In this document: one piece after another, positions 1 to 7,403 of the stretch | Layout: every line of letters starts with the position of its first letter | Position numbering within the stretch: position 1 is the first letter of the stretch | Source of the DNA: Phycisphaerales bacterium | Lineage (GTDB): Bacteria > Planctomycetota > Phycisphaerae > Phycisphaerales > UBA1924 | Length of the DNA stretch: 39,739 bases | Direction of reading: 5' to 3' | Assembly (NCBI GenBank): GCA_022843045.1 | Contig: JALHOJ010000002.1 | Span: 81,690-121,428, forward strand | Notes under the pieces: model-generated | Seen by the model: only the letters and a program-made list of their open reading frames with translations | What the model was told of the DNA's origin: nothing | Databases searched by the model: none | Translations under genes and position numbers: made by a program

Positions 1-409
1 AATTGATCCCCGCCAGCACCGGCTCAGTCTGTCCGGGCACGGTGTGGCTCACGGGATAGAACCCAACCGCAGGCTTCTCACGCTTGTCGACGCTCCCGCC
101 CAGCGCATGACCGATGAGCTGACAGCCCAGACAGATCCCGATGATGGGCAACTCGCGCGCATGCGCCATGCGGATCAACTCCGCCTCCTGCTGCATCCAG
201 TCATACTTGGCAATGTCCGTCACATTCTGCGGCCCGCCCAAGATCACGATTCCCTGCACATTGTCCAGATCGCGCGGCACGCCCTTGGACGACCCGACCG
301 GATGAAGGTCCGCCCGCCGAATATCCAGCGAGAACCCATGATCGCGAAGAGTCGCGCCAAGACGCCCCGGGTGGCAATGCTCCGAATGCTGCAGTACGAG
401 AATTGGCAT
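1..409 (-). CDS. Class I glutamine amidotransferase (GMP synthase-like), 3' end outside window
   Basis: This gene runs off the left edge, so only its first 136 residues are visible. They translate on the minus strand as a class I glutamine amidotransferase domain. The oxyanion stretch is VILGGPQNV (residues 55-63) and the nucleophile elbow is GICLGCQLIGHALGG (91-105), with Cys93 as the expected catalytic cysteine. Such domains release ammonia from glutamine; stand-alone members of this type are often loosely called GMP synthase-like, and the substrate cannot be read from this part. The catalytic His/Glu pair would lie in the missing part. The start at 409 is chosen because it is the first ATG before the domain and a TACCAT hexamer ends 7 nt upstream. 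No Shine-Dalgarno is seen. A terminator of the upstream gene lies just before it, so it is probably transcribed alone. Confidence 0.85.
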   Translation of the reverse strand, partial: MPILVLQHSEHCHPGRLGATLRDHGFSLDIRRADLHPVGSSKGVPRDLDNVQGIVILGGPQNVTDIAKYDWMQQEAELIRMAHARELPIIGICLGCQLIGHALGGSVDKREKPAVGFYPVSHTVPGQTEPVLAGIN

Positions 410-416
410 AGGGCCG

Positions 417-422
417 ATGGTA
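417..422 (-). promoter_or_regulatory. Putative -10 element (TACCAT) close to the amidotransferase start
   Basis: On the minus strand TACCAT is followed by 7 nt and then the ATG at 409. It fits the start-proximal TANNNT pattern seen at nine other genes here, although those have a 5-nt gap. No -35 box is evident. Confidence 0.5.
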
Positions 423-438
423 CTCCCCCCGCCCTCCC

Positions 439-475
439 CAAAACAAACGCCGGGGCCCGTGAAGCGGGCCCCGGC
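439..475 (-). terminator. Rho-independent terminator after the first dockerin-type gene
   Basis: A perfect 11-bp GC stem (449-459 with 465-475) has a 5-nt loop and is followed on the minus strand by GTTTGTTTT. It lies 30 nt past the stop at 506. Confidence 0.9.
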
Positions 476-505
476 GATCAAACTCATCTCAACTAAGTTG
501 CTGCC

Positions 506-3199
506 TTACTGGCCGCAGGGCGTGCAGGGCCCTTCGGAGAACACCAGCAGGAAGCTGTCAATATCGCACGGATCGAAGAGGGCGTTGTCGTTGTTGAAGT
601 CGATGTCGCCGCAAGACGCGGTGGGGGGCACGCAGGGGCCTTCGCTGAAGACGCTCAGGAAGGCATCGATGTCCTGCGGGTCAAAGCTCGCGCCGTCGTT
701 GTTGAAGTCGATATCGTCGCAGGTGGGCCCGCTGGGCGTGCAGGTGAAGGTGGCGACGCCCGCGCCGAAGTTGCTGGCCGTGTTGCCGCCGATGCGGACC
801 GTGAAGCCCTGGCCGCTGGTCGCCGGGAACTGGACGATGGTCTGGTTGCCGCTGCCCAGGCCGCAGACGACCTCACGAGCGCTCCAGTTGTCGCAGGTGC
901 TGCCGGTGTAGACCGCGACCTTGGGCGTCCAGCCCGTACCGTTGAGGGTCAGCGTCACCGTGCCATCGCAGAGCGACGGATAGTTGTACCAGAGGTCGTT
1001 GCTGATCTGGCCGCAGTTGTTGGTCGCGACGCCATCCGTGGTCGCGCCGGTGGTGTTGAAGTTGACGGTGCCCGATGCGCCCTGGCGCTGCGAGCAGTCG
1101 TCGTTGAGGGGCGGCACCGTGCCGCCGCCGCCGGCGATCAGCAGGTTGTAGTTGCCCACAGCGCCCTGATAGCCCGCGACACGGATCCAGTAGGTGATGC
1201 CAGCAGTCAGGTTCACCGTCACGCGGGACTGCAGGCTGCCAGCGCCGCACGCCGTCGCCGAATCGTCGTTGCAGCCGTTGGCGACTTGAGCGCCGCCGCA
1301 AGCCGTGTGAACACTCAGGACCGAGTCGAAGTTGCTGCCGCACGTGCGGACGTCGACGCTGCCCGAGGTCGCCGGGCGATACTTGAACCACACGTCCGGG
1401 CTGGTCGTGCTGGCGCCGCAGCTCGCCGTGCCGTCGTTCAGGGCGTTCACGGTCGAACCCGTGTAGGTGACGCCCGCCGCGGCCCACGTGGCGTTGGCGC
1501 AGAGATCGTTGGCGGGTGCCTGCGGAGCGCAGACGCCCGGCGTGATCGTGATGATGCCAGTGCCTTCATCAGGCGTCGCCGTCGGGAACGCACCGACGCG
1601 AAGCAGATACGTCGTGTTCGCAGTCGGAGTGAAGGTGATGCGTGAGCCCAGACCCGCGCCCGCACCGCCCGCGCAGGTCGCGGTGTCATCGTTGCAGGCA
1701 ATCGGTGTTGCCAAGCTTGCACAGTTCGCGTACAGCGCGATCTTGGTGTCAAAGCCGCTGCCGCAGGTCTCAATCGTCGTCGGATCGGTGCAGTTCCCGC
1801 TCGTATACAGGAACCAGACATCCTTGGCGATGCCCGCCTGACCGGAGAACAAGCATGCATCCGGACCGTCGGTCGTGGCATTGGCCGTCGAGAAGTTCGT
1901 GGCGCCCGCGCTGACCGACACCGCGCTCGCGCAGTTGTCGTTGATCGGGGGCACCGGCCCGCCGCCGCCGCCGCTTGGCACCTGCACCAGCGCCGTCGCC
2001 GTGCCCGGTGCGCCCGGCTTGAACAGCGAGAGCGTCACGTTGCCCGCGACCGGGGCCGAGTTGGCGACAAACGCGAAGTTGTAGATCGTGTCCCAGCGGA
2101 GGATGTTCTCAGCGCGATCGTCGACCTGGTTGTTTGCGTACGCCCACGTCAGCACGCCGCTCGAATTCGTGGGGTTCCAGTCCGTGCCGGTCTGGAGCTC
2201 GCCGGAGTGGTAAGGCACATCGCGGAAGAACAACTGCTGCACCGTGGTGCCGGTCCCGACGGGGACGCTGAAGGCCGCCGCACCACGATCGGAGTTCAGA
2301 TTCATCACCGCGTATTCGTAGCGGTAGTTGCCGCCGCCGATGCTCGTCACCTTGCAGCCAACCCAGAAGCGGCCGTCGCCCGGGATGTCAACCGGCACGA
2401 GTTGCACGTTGTTGTCCGGCAAGCCGCTGCCGCCCGAGACGCCGTTGCCGTAGTCACGCCATGCAAAGATCGCGGGCGACTGACGCTTGGTCGTATCTGC
2501 GAGGCTGATGCCTGAGTTGGCTCCAACGGTCACGCGCCGATACGACTCGTTGTTGTTGTCGGTGTTGAAAGTCGCATCTTCCGGATGGACGTAGATGCTC
2601 GAGACGAAGAACAGCGTGCCCGAGGGCTGACCCTGCAGGTCAGTCTCCGCCACCTGAAGGCGAGCCCGGGTCGTTGCGTTGCCCGTCGACGAGCCCTTCA
2701 GGTTGGGGAATGGCCACGTGGCGTTCGCGGCGTTGATCTCATGCTTGGGGCCAAGACCGGACTGCGAGCCGTTCAAGCCCGAGCCGTACGGATCCGCGCA
2801 TCCCGGGTCCAGCGCGTCGCACGTGTGAGGCTGCCCGTCCGCACGGGGCGGGCACGAGCCGCACAGCACGTTGTTCAGAGCGCAGAACCCGTGCTTGAGC
2901 CACGCCTGACCGATCTGCTCGAAGCGACCGTCCTTCAGGCGGTACATGTTCTGGCTGATCACCGGATACAGATTCGCGGCGTTGCCGTCGATCCACGTCA
3001 GTGACACATTGCCGATGTTGCACGAATACGTCCCGATGGCGTACGCGTGCATGCCGCTCACCGCTCCAGCCGTGGTGAAGTTCGACACCTCGTACAACTC
3101 TCCCACAATCACGTCCGGTTGCGCCTGCGCAAGCCCGGCGGTGAGGCCCAGTGCGGTACACGCGGCCAGAAGGCCACTCATCACGTTCGATTTTCGCAT
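506..3199 (-). CDS. Secreted multidomain protein with C-terminal dockerin-type repeats (paralogue A)
   Basis: This 897-residue protein begins with a Sec signal peptide (hydrophobic LLAACTALGLTAGLAQA, cleavage near residue 26). A ~390-residue N-terminal domain of unknown function follows. Next come three ~125-residue beta-type repeats, each opening with NDNC, NDLC or NDDC and containing DVWF or DLWY, with paired cysteines. The C-terminus (about 830-897) has two EF-hand-like loops, DIDFNNDGASFD and DIDFNNDNALFD, each followed by an FSEGPC signature. Planctomycete proteins with such tails are known as dockerin-type anchored proteins, so a calcium-binding role in surface or complex attachment is inferred. 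The ATG at 3199 has AGAGGG 8 nt upstream (3208-3213). The frame is open to 3352, but that part lacks a signal peptide. The domain plan matches the next gene throughout, so the two are tandem duplicates. The ligand is unknown. Confidence 0.88.
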   Translation of the reverse strand: MRKSNVMSGLLAACTALGLTAGLAQAQPDVIVGELYEVSNFTTAGAVSGMHAYAIGTYSCNIGNVSLTWIDGNAANLYPVISQNMYRLKDGRFEQIGQAWLKHGFCALNNVLCGSCPPRADGQPHTCDALDPGCADPYGSGLNGSQSGLGPKHEINAANATWPFPNLKGSSTGNATTRARLQVAETDLQGQPSGTLFFVSSIYVHPEDATFNTDNNNESYRRVTVGANSGISLADTTKRQSPAIFAWRDYGNGVSGGSGLPDNNVQLVPVDIPGDGRFWVGCKVTSIGGGNYRYEYAVMNLNSDRGAAAFSVPVGTGTTVQQLFFRDVPYHSGELQTGTDWNPTNSSGVLTWAYANNQVDDRAENILRWDTIYNFAFVANSAPVAGNVTLSLFKPGAPGTATALVQVPSGGGGGPVPPINDNCASAVSVSAGATNFSTANATTDGPDACLFSGQAGIAKDVWFLYTSGNCTDPTTIETCGSGFDTKIALYANCASLATPIACNDDTATCAGGAGAGLGSRITFTPTANTTYLLRVGAFPTATPDEGTGIITITPGVCAPQAPANDLCANATWAAAGVTYTGSTVNALNDGTASCGASTTSPDVWFKYRPATSGSVDVRTCGSNFDSVLSVHTACGGAQVANGCNDDSATACGAGSLQSRVTVNLTAGITYWIRVAGYQGAVGNYNLLIAGGGGTVPPLNDDCSQRQGASGTVNFNTTGATTDGVATNNCGQISNDLWYNYPSLCDGTVTLTLNGTGWTPKVAVYTGSTCDNWSAREVVCGLGSGNQTIVQFPATSGQGFTVRIGGNTASNFGAGVATFTCTPSGPTCDDIDFNNDGASFDPQDIDAFLSVFSEGPCVPPTASCGDIDFNNDNALFDPCDIDSFLLVFSEGPCTPCGQ

Positions 3200-3370
3200 G
3201 ATCGACACCCTCTTATCAAGAGACACTCGAGAACCCAACAACGCATCCCTCCGAACTCGCTCCTCCCGCCCAGCCACGACCACACGAGACCCAGCAGAAC
3301 ATCCAAACTTGCTCTGTAGCCCAAGAAAGCCCAGAATCAGGATTACGGACATTCCTATTCAGAAGTGGCC

Positions 3371-3398
3371 AGTGTACCAGAGAATCCGATTTCCGCAA
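3371..3398 (-). promoter_or_regulatory. Promoter of paralogue A (TTGCGG-N16-TACACT)
   Basis: Reading the minus strand, TTGCGG (3393-3398) and TACACT (3371-3376) are 16 bp apart. TGG directly before the -10 gives an extended -10. The predicted 5' UTR is about 165 nt. The same arrangement occurs upstream of paralogue B. The 350-bp gap 3200-3549 otherwise holds only the terminator of paralogue B. Confidence 0.7.
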
Positions 3399-3472
3399 GC
3401 CCAGTATTTGCACCAGATTTGCTCTGCCGCCATGAATCTCAAGAGATTCCCCGTTCACGGTGACGGCGACAA

Positions 3473-3499
3473 GAAAAAACCCCGCACGATGGCGGGGTT
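3473..3499 (-). terminator. Rho-independent terminator after paralogue B
   Basis: An 8-bp stem (3478-3485 with 3492-3499) with a 6-nt loop is followed on the minus strand by TTTTTTCTTG. It lies about 50 nt past the stop at 3550. Confidence 0.9.
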
Positions 3500-3549
3500 C
3501 TAGGAACTTGGCAAGTCTCAGCACACCGCACGATTGTGCGGACAACTGA

Positions 3550-6213
3550 TTAGAGGCACGGCCCTTCGCTGAAAACGCTCAGGAACGCATCAATGTCGCG
3601 AGGATCAAAGAGTGATCCGTCGTTGTTGAAGTCGATGTCGTTGCAGGTCGCCGTCGCGGGCAGGCACGGACCTTCGCTGAAGACGCTGAGGAACGCATCG
3701 ATGTCGGTGGGGTCAAACTGCGCGCCGTCGTTGTTGAAGTCGATCGAGTCGCACACCAGCGAGGGCGTGAAGGTGACGTTGACGTTCCCGTTGCCCATCT
3801 GACCAGCCGCCGCACCGCCCACGCGGACCACGTACGTCCCGGGCGTGACGGGAATCGTCACACTCGAGCCGTTGCTGCCGCATGTCGCGTTGTCGCTCCA
3901 GCCTTCCAACTTGGACTCAAGGTCCAGGCAGTTCCCGGAGTTGTACACCGCGATCTTGGTGTCAAAGTTGGCGTCGCACACACTGACCGTCATCGTGCCC
4001 GGCTGCGTGATGGGCTTGTTGAACCACACATCGTTGAAGATCTGTCCAAAGGTCGGGCTGACCGTTGCTTCGGTGCCGGCGCTGCGGTTGCTGAAGGCAT
4101 ACGAGCCAGTGCCGATCGCCACGCGGTTGAGGCACATGTCGTTGGACGGGGGCAGAGCGCCCTGGCCGCCGTTGACCACCATCGCGTACGGGCCGGTGCT
4201 GCCCGAGAAGCCGGTCAGACGGATGTAGTAGGTTTGACCGGCGGTCATGTTGAAGCGAAGCGACGAACTGTTCACACCCTGGGCGTTCACGTTGCAAAGC
4301 GGCGCGGTCAGGGCCGAACGATCGTCGTTGCAGGCCACCTGCACGCCGCCGCACGCGTCATACGCCGTCAGGATCGTGTCGAAGTTGCTGCCGCACGTGT
4401 CAAAGCGGGCAAAGCCCGTGACATTCGGGCGATATGCGAACCAGACGTCCGCGGCAGTGGTGGGGCCGCAGGTGCTGGCGATCGAGGTGGGCAGCGAACC
4501 CACCGTCGTGCCCGTGATGCTGACGCCATCCACCAGGAAGCGCGACTCAGAGCAGTCGTCGTTGGGGATGCCGTTGCAATTGGGCGTGTCGATCGTCAAT
4601 TGGCCCGTGCCCGTGGCGGGCGAAGCGGGCGAACTGCCCACGCGGATCAGGTAGGAAGTGTTCGCCGTTGCGGTCCAGGTTGCAGACGCACCCGTCGAGT
4701 TGCCGCAGACTTCGTTGTTGTCGCTGCACGCCAGGGGCGTGCCGGTCGTGGCGCAGGAGGCGTACACGGCAATCTTGCCGTCAAAGGACGCCGAGCACAT
4801 CGCGACGGTGTAGTCGCCCGCGCACTGGGCGCTGTAGGTGTACCACACATCGCTGACGATCTGAGCACCCGCGCCGCCCTGGTTGCAGGCGTCGGGCCCG
4901 TCGGTGGTCGCGCCGACGGTGTCGACCGTCACGGTGCCCGACATCGGGAGCGCCGCGCTGCAGTCGTTGTTGAACGGCTGGCCCACGCCCGTGGGGCTGG
5001 GAATGACCGCCGTGGCGCTCACTTCGCCAACGGCCCCGGCCTTGAACAGGTTCAGCGTTGCCTGGCCGCCCGAGCTGCCGACGTTGCACTCGAACCAGAA
5101 GTTGTACATCGTGTCCCAGCGCAGGGCGTTCTCCCAGCGGTCGTCCGCATAGAGATCAGGCATCGTCCAGGTCACCGCGCTGCTCGAAACACCGATGTTC
5201 CAGTCATCGCCGCGCTGCAGTTCGCCGCTGTGGTAATCAACGTCCTTGAAGCCGGCATTGGTGACCACGGCGTTGGGCGGGAGCGGAATCGAGAAGCCAT
5301 CGGCGGCCCGGTCCGACGTGAGGTTCATCACCGCGTACTCATAGCGATACTGACCGCCGCCCAGCGGGATCACCTTGCTGCCCACCCAGAAGCGACCGTC
5401 ATTGGGCACATCGATCGGGTTGAGGACGACGGTGGGGTCGGCCACGGGCTGGTTGTTCACGATCCCACCGCCGTAGGCGCGCCACGCGAAGATCGGCGGG
5501 TCCTGACGCCGGGTCGTATCGACGAGTGAGATGGTCTTGCTGGGCTGAGCGACGCTGACGCGGCGGTACGAAGAGTTGTTGTTGTCGGTGTTGAACTGGG
5601 CGTCTTCGGGGTGGATGTAGATGCTGCTCACGAAGAACAGTGCGTTGGCGGTGTTGCCGCCGATCACAAGGTCAGCGTCATTGACCTGCAGTCGACCGCG
5701 AAGCGTGCCGTTGCCGGTGGAAGCTCCCACCAGCGCGTTCGCAGGAAATGCGCCGGTCGCCGCATTCACTTCATGCTTGGGACCAAGGCCCCCCTGATCA
5801 CCGTTCAGGCCAGAGCCGTACGGGTCCGAGCAGCCAGGCATCAGGTATGCGCACGCGGGGTTGGATTGCTGCGGGCAGTTGGAGCAGACGTTGCCATTCA
5901 ACGCGCAGAAGCCGTGCTTGAGCCACGCCTGGCCAACCTGTTCAAAACGCCCGTTGTTCAGGCGGAACATGTTCTGGCTGATGACCGGGTACAGCACGCT
6001 CGTGCCTTCGTCGATCCAGGTCAGGCGCTGGGGCCCGATGTTGCAACTGGTGGTGCCCACCGAGTATGCCCGTTTGCCGTCCACCGCGCCGCCCGTGGTG
6101 TAGTTCGATACGTCCATCAGATCGCCGACGATCACGTCGGTCTGAGCGAACGCCTGTCCGCAACACGCCGCGAACGCCGCCACCGCCAGGCCACCAAGCT
6201 TCACATGACGCAT
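3550..6213 (-). CDS. Secreted multidomain protein with C-terminal dockerin-type repeats (paralogue B)
   Basis: This 887-residue protein has the same architecture as its neighbour. A signal peptide (LAVAAFAACCGQAFAQ) leads into an N-terminal domain beginning TDVIVGDLMDVSNYTTGG, then three cysteine-containing beta repeats (DVWYTY, DVWFAY, DVWFNK) and two calcium-loop repeats with DIDFNNDG and FSEGPC. Both loops here keep the Asp-Asn-Asp-Gly pattern, whereas the second loop of paralogue A has Asn for Gly. Conserved blocks in the N-terminal domain include YPVISQNM, WLKHGFCALN, DPYGSGLNG, LGPKHE, HPEDA and FNTDNNN. The start at 6213 is favoured over 6246 because AGAAGG (6223-6228) sits 9 nt upstream. 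It has its own promoter and terminator, so the pair is not an operon. Function unknown; extracellular location is inferred from the signal peptide. Confidence 0.88.
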   Translation of the reverse strand: MRHVKLGGLAVAAFAACCGQAFAQTDVIVGDLMDVSNYTTGGAVDGKRAYSVGTTSCNIGPQRLTWIDEGTSVLYPVISQNMFRLNNGRFEQVGQAWLKHGFCALNGNVCSNCPQQSNPACAYLMPGCSDPYGSGLNGDQGGLGPKHEVNAATGAFPANALVGASTGNGTLRGRLQVNDADLVIGGNTANALFFVSSIYIHPEDAQFNTDNNNSSYRRVSVAQPSKTISLVDTTRRQDPPIFAWRAYGGGIVNNQPVADPTVVLNPIDVPNDGRFWVGSKVIPLGGGQYRYEYAVMNLTSDRAADGFSIPLPPNAVVTNAGFKDVDYHSGELQRGDDWNIGVSSSAVTWTMPDLYADDRWENALRWDTMYNFWFECNVGSSGGQATLNLFKAGAVGEVSATAVIPSPTGVGQPFNNDCSAALPMSGTVTVDTVGATTDGPDACNQGGAGAQIVSDVWYTYSAQCAGDYTVAMCSASFDGKIAVYASCATTGTPLACSDNNEVCGNSTGASATWTATANTSYLIRVGSSPASPATGTGQLTIDTPNCNGIPNDDCSESRFLVDGVSITGTTVGSLPTSIASTCGPTTAADVWFAYRPNVTGFARFDTCGSNFDTILTAYDACGGVQVACNDDRSALTAPLCNVNAQGVNSSSLRFNMTAGQTYYIRLTGFSGSTGPYAMVVNGGQGALPPSNDMCLNRVAIGTGSYAFSNRSAGTEATVSPTFGQIFNDVWFNKPITQPGTMTVSVCDANFDTKIAVYNSGNCLDLESKLEGWSDNATCGSNGSSVTIPVTPGTYVVRVGGAAAGQMGNGNVNVTFTPSLVCDSIDFNNDGAQFDPTDIDAFLSVFSEGPCLPATATCNDIDFNNDGSLFDPRDIDAFLSVFSEGPCL

Positions 6214-6435
6214 GAGTGCAATCCTTCTTTGAATACCAACCCTCAATCAACAACACAACGGGCAACCAAACCCACGCCCCCGCAATCGACCCACACGATC
6301 CCCCGCGCTGCGATCACCAACTCGACAACCACGCCCCTCAACGCACGCCACACGCATCCGAATCACGGACACGACGATCCGTTCTTCGACGGAGATGTTC
6401 CCGCGTTTCGGGACGTAATTTCAGACAACCCTGAA

Positions 6436-6463
6436 AGTGTACCAGAAGCCGAAAATCCCGCAA
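6436..6463 (-). promoter_or_regulatory. Promoter of paralogue B (TTGCGG-N16-TACACT)
   Basis: On the minus strand TTGCGG (6458-6463) is 16 bp from TACACT (6436-6441), with CTTCTGG just before the -10. Hexamers, spacing and the extended -10 match the promoter of paralogue A. The predicted 5' UTR is about 215 nt. Nothing else was recognised in the 326-bp gap 6214-6539. Confidence 0.7.
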
Positions 6464-6539
6464 CCGGAATTCTCACAATCGTGCACGAGTTCTGGGACTC
6501 CCCCCGGCAGTAAAAACCCCTAGTGATTCATCGCGTGCC

Positions 6540-7352
6540 TCAGGCTTGGCGAGCTCCGCTCCCCGAGCGAACCGCGATCTCTTTCTTGAACAAGAACAAG
6601 TAATTGAACCCGCGCAGGAAGAAATTCCCTTCCTCCGCCGCCTTTCGCCAGTTCCCGCGCGCCAGCTTCTGGTTGTGCCGCACGACGCAAATGATGTCCA
6701 CCGGCTTCCAATGCTGGGCCATGAACGCAAACAGTTCAAAGCCGATGGGCATGAACGCTCCGCCCGGCTTGCCCTTGGTCTTCTTGAACGAATCGCTCAC
6801 GTACAGGCCCAAGTATCGCCGGTCCTTGAGGACGCGGTCGACTTCGCCAAGGACCTTCGCCATCGCCTCGTAGTACGCCCGCCCGCCATCGTCTCCGCCC
6901 GAATCCAGCTTGCCGATGCAGCGGGGATCGTCGGAGTAATCGACATGGGTTGAGTAGGGCGGATCAATAAACGCAAAGTCGATCGATTGATCGGGCAGGG
7001 GCAGACGCCGCGCATCGGCCTGCTTGATGTCGGGGCGAGACGGCGCGAGGTCAAATCCAAACGGCTTGCGGCCAAGGTCCGCGCACACATCGATGGTCGT
7101 GCCCGACCCGCACATTGGATCGAGAATCGCATCGCCTGTGCGGGTGTATCGCATCAGGCACTGCCAGATGACCCACGATGGCGTCGCTCCGACATACGCC
7201 TGATCGCCTTGCTCGCCCGCGAACTTCTTGCTCCGCACGACGTTGCCGTCATCGTCCACCCAGGCGTCATAGTGCTGGCTGGGATACTCCCAGAGCGTGG
7301 TCGGAAAGACGCGCAGGGGCGGGCGGGAGCCGGGGACGACGGGGCGGGGCAT
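6540..7352 (-). CDS. SAM-dependent N4/N6-type amino-methyltransferase, permuted motif order
   Basis: This 270-residue protein has an SAM-binding motif LDPMCGSGTT (77-86) followed by a catalytic IDPPYS motif (129-134), with FGFDLAPSR between them as the acidic second strand. DPPY marks enzymes that methylate exocyclic amino groups of adenine or cytosine in DNA, or guanine in RNA. The SAM motif comes before DPPY, the order seen in gamma-type DNA enzymes and Trm11-like RNA enzymes, not in the common beta type. No restriction gene is nearby, so it may be an orphan DNA methylase or an RNA methylase. The frame stays open upstream but there it is antisense to serC. The ATG at 7352 has TAGCAT exactly 5 nt upstream and no Shine-Dalgarno. 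Confidence 0.8.
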   Translation of the reverse strand: MPRPVVPGSRPPLRVFPTTLWEYPSQHYDAWVDDDGNVVRSKKFAGEQGDQAYVGATPSWVIWQCLMRYTRTGDAILDPMCGSGTTIDVCADLGRKPFGFDLAPSRPDIKQADARRLPLPDQSIDFAFIDPPYSTHVDYSDDPRCIGKLDSGGDDGGRAYYEAMAKVLGEVDRVLKDRRYLGLYVSDSFKKTKGKPGGAFMPIGFELFAFMAQHWKPVDIICVVRHNQKLARGNWRKAAEEGNFFLRGFNYLFLFKKEIAVRSGSGARQA

Positions 7353-7357
7353 GGCCC

Positions 7358-7363
7358 ATGCTA
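7358..7363 (-). promoter_or_regulatory. Leaderless-type -10 (TAGCAT) of the methyltransferase gene
   Basis: TAGCAT on the minus strand is followed by 5 nt and the ATG at 7352. It lies back to back with the serC -10, 29 bp away. Confidence 0.6.
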
Positions 7364-7392
7364 CGCGAAGGTCCGCGATGCGCCCATGCGGG

Positions 7393-7398
7393 TACCAT
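7393..7398 (+). promoter_or_regulatory. Leaderless-type -10 (TACCAT) of serC
   Basis: TACCAT is followed by TCCCC and the ATG at 7404, a 5-nt gap. No Shine-Dalgarno fits in this space. Confidence 0.65.
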
Positions 7399-7403
7399 TC
7401 CCC

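Noticed and set aside
3200-3352. 51-codon N-terminal extension of paralogue A
   Set aside because: It would bury the signal peptide, is Arg/Gly-rich and lies in the transcribed leader; the ATG at 3199 has a Shine-Dalgarno.
4234-5529. 431-codon open frame on + within paralogue B
   Set aside because: It is antisense to a well-supported gene, has Arg/Ala/His-rich shadow composition and no domain.
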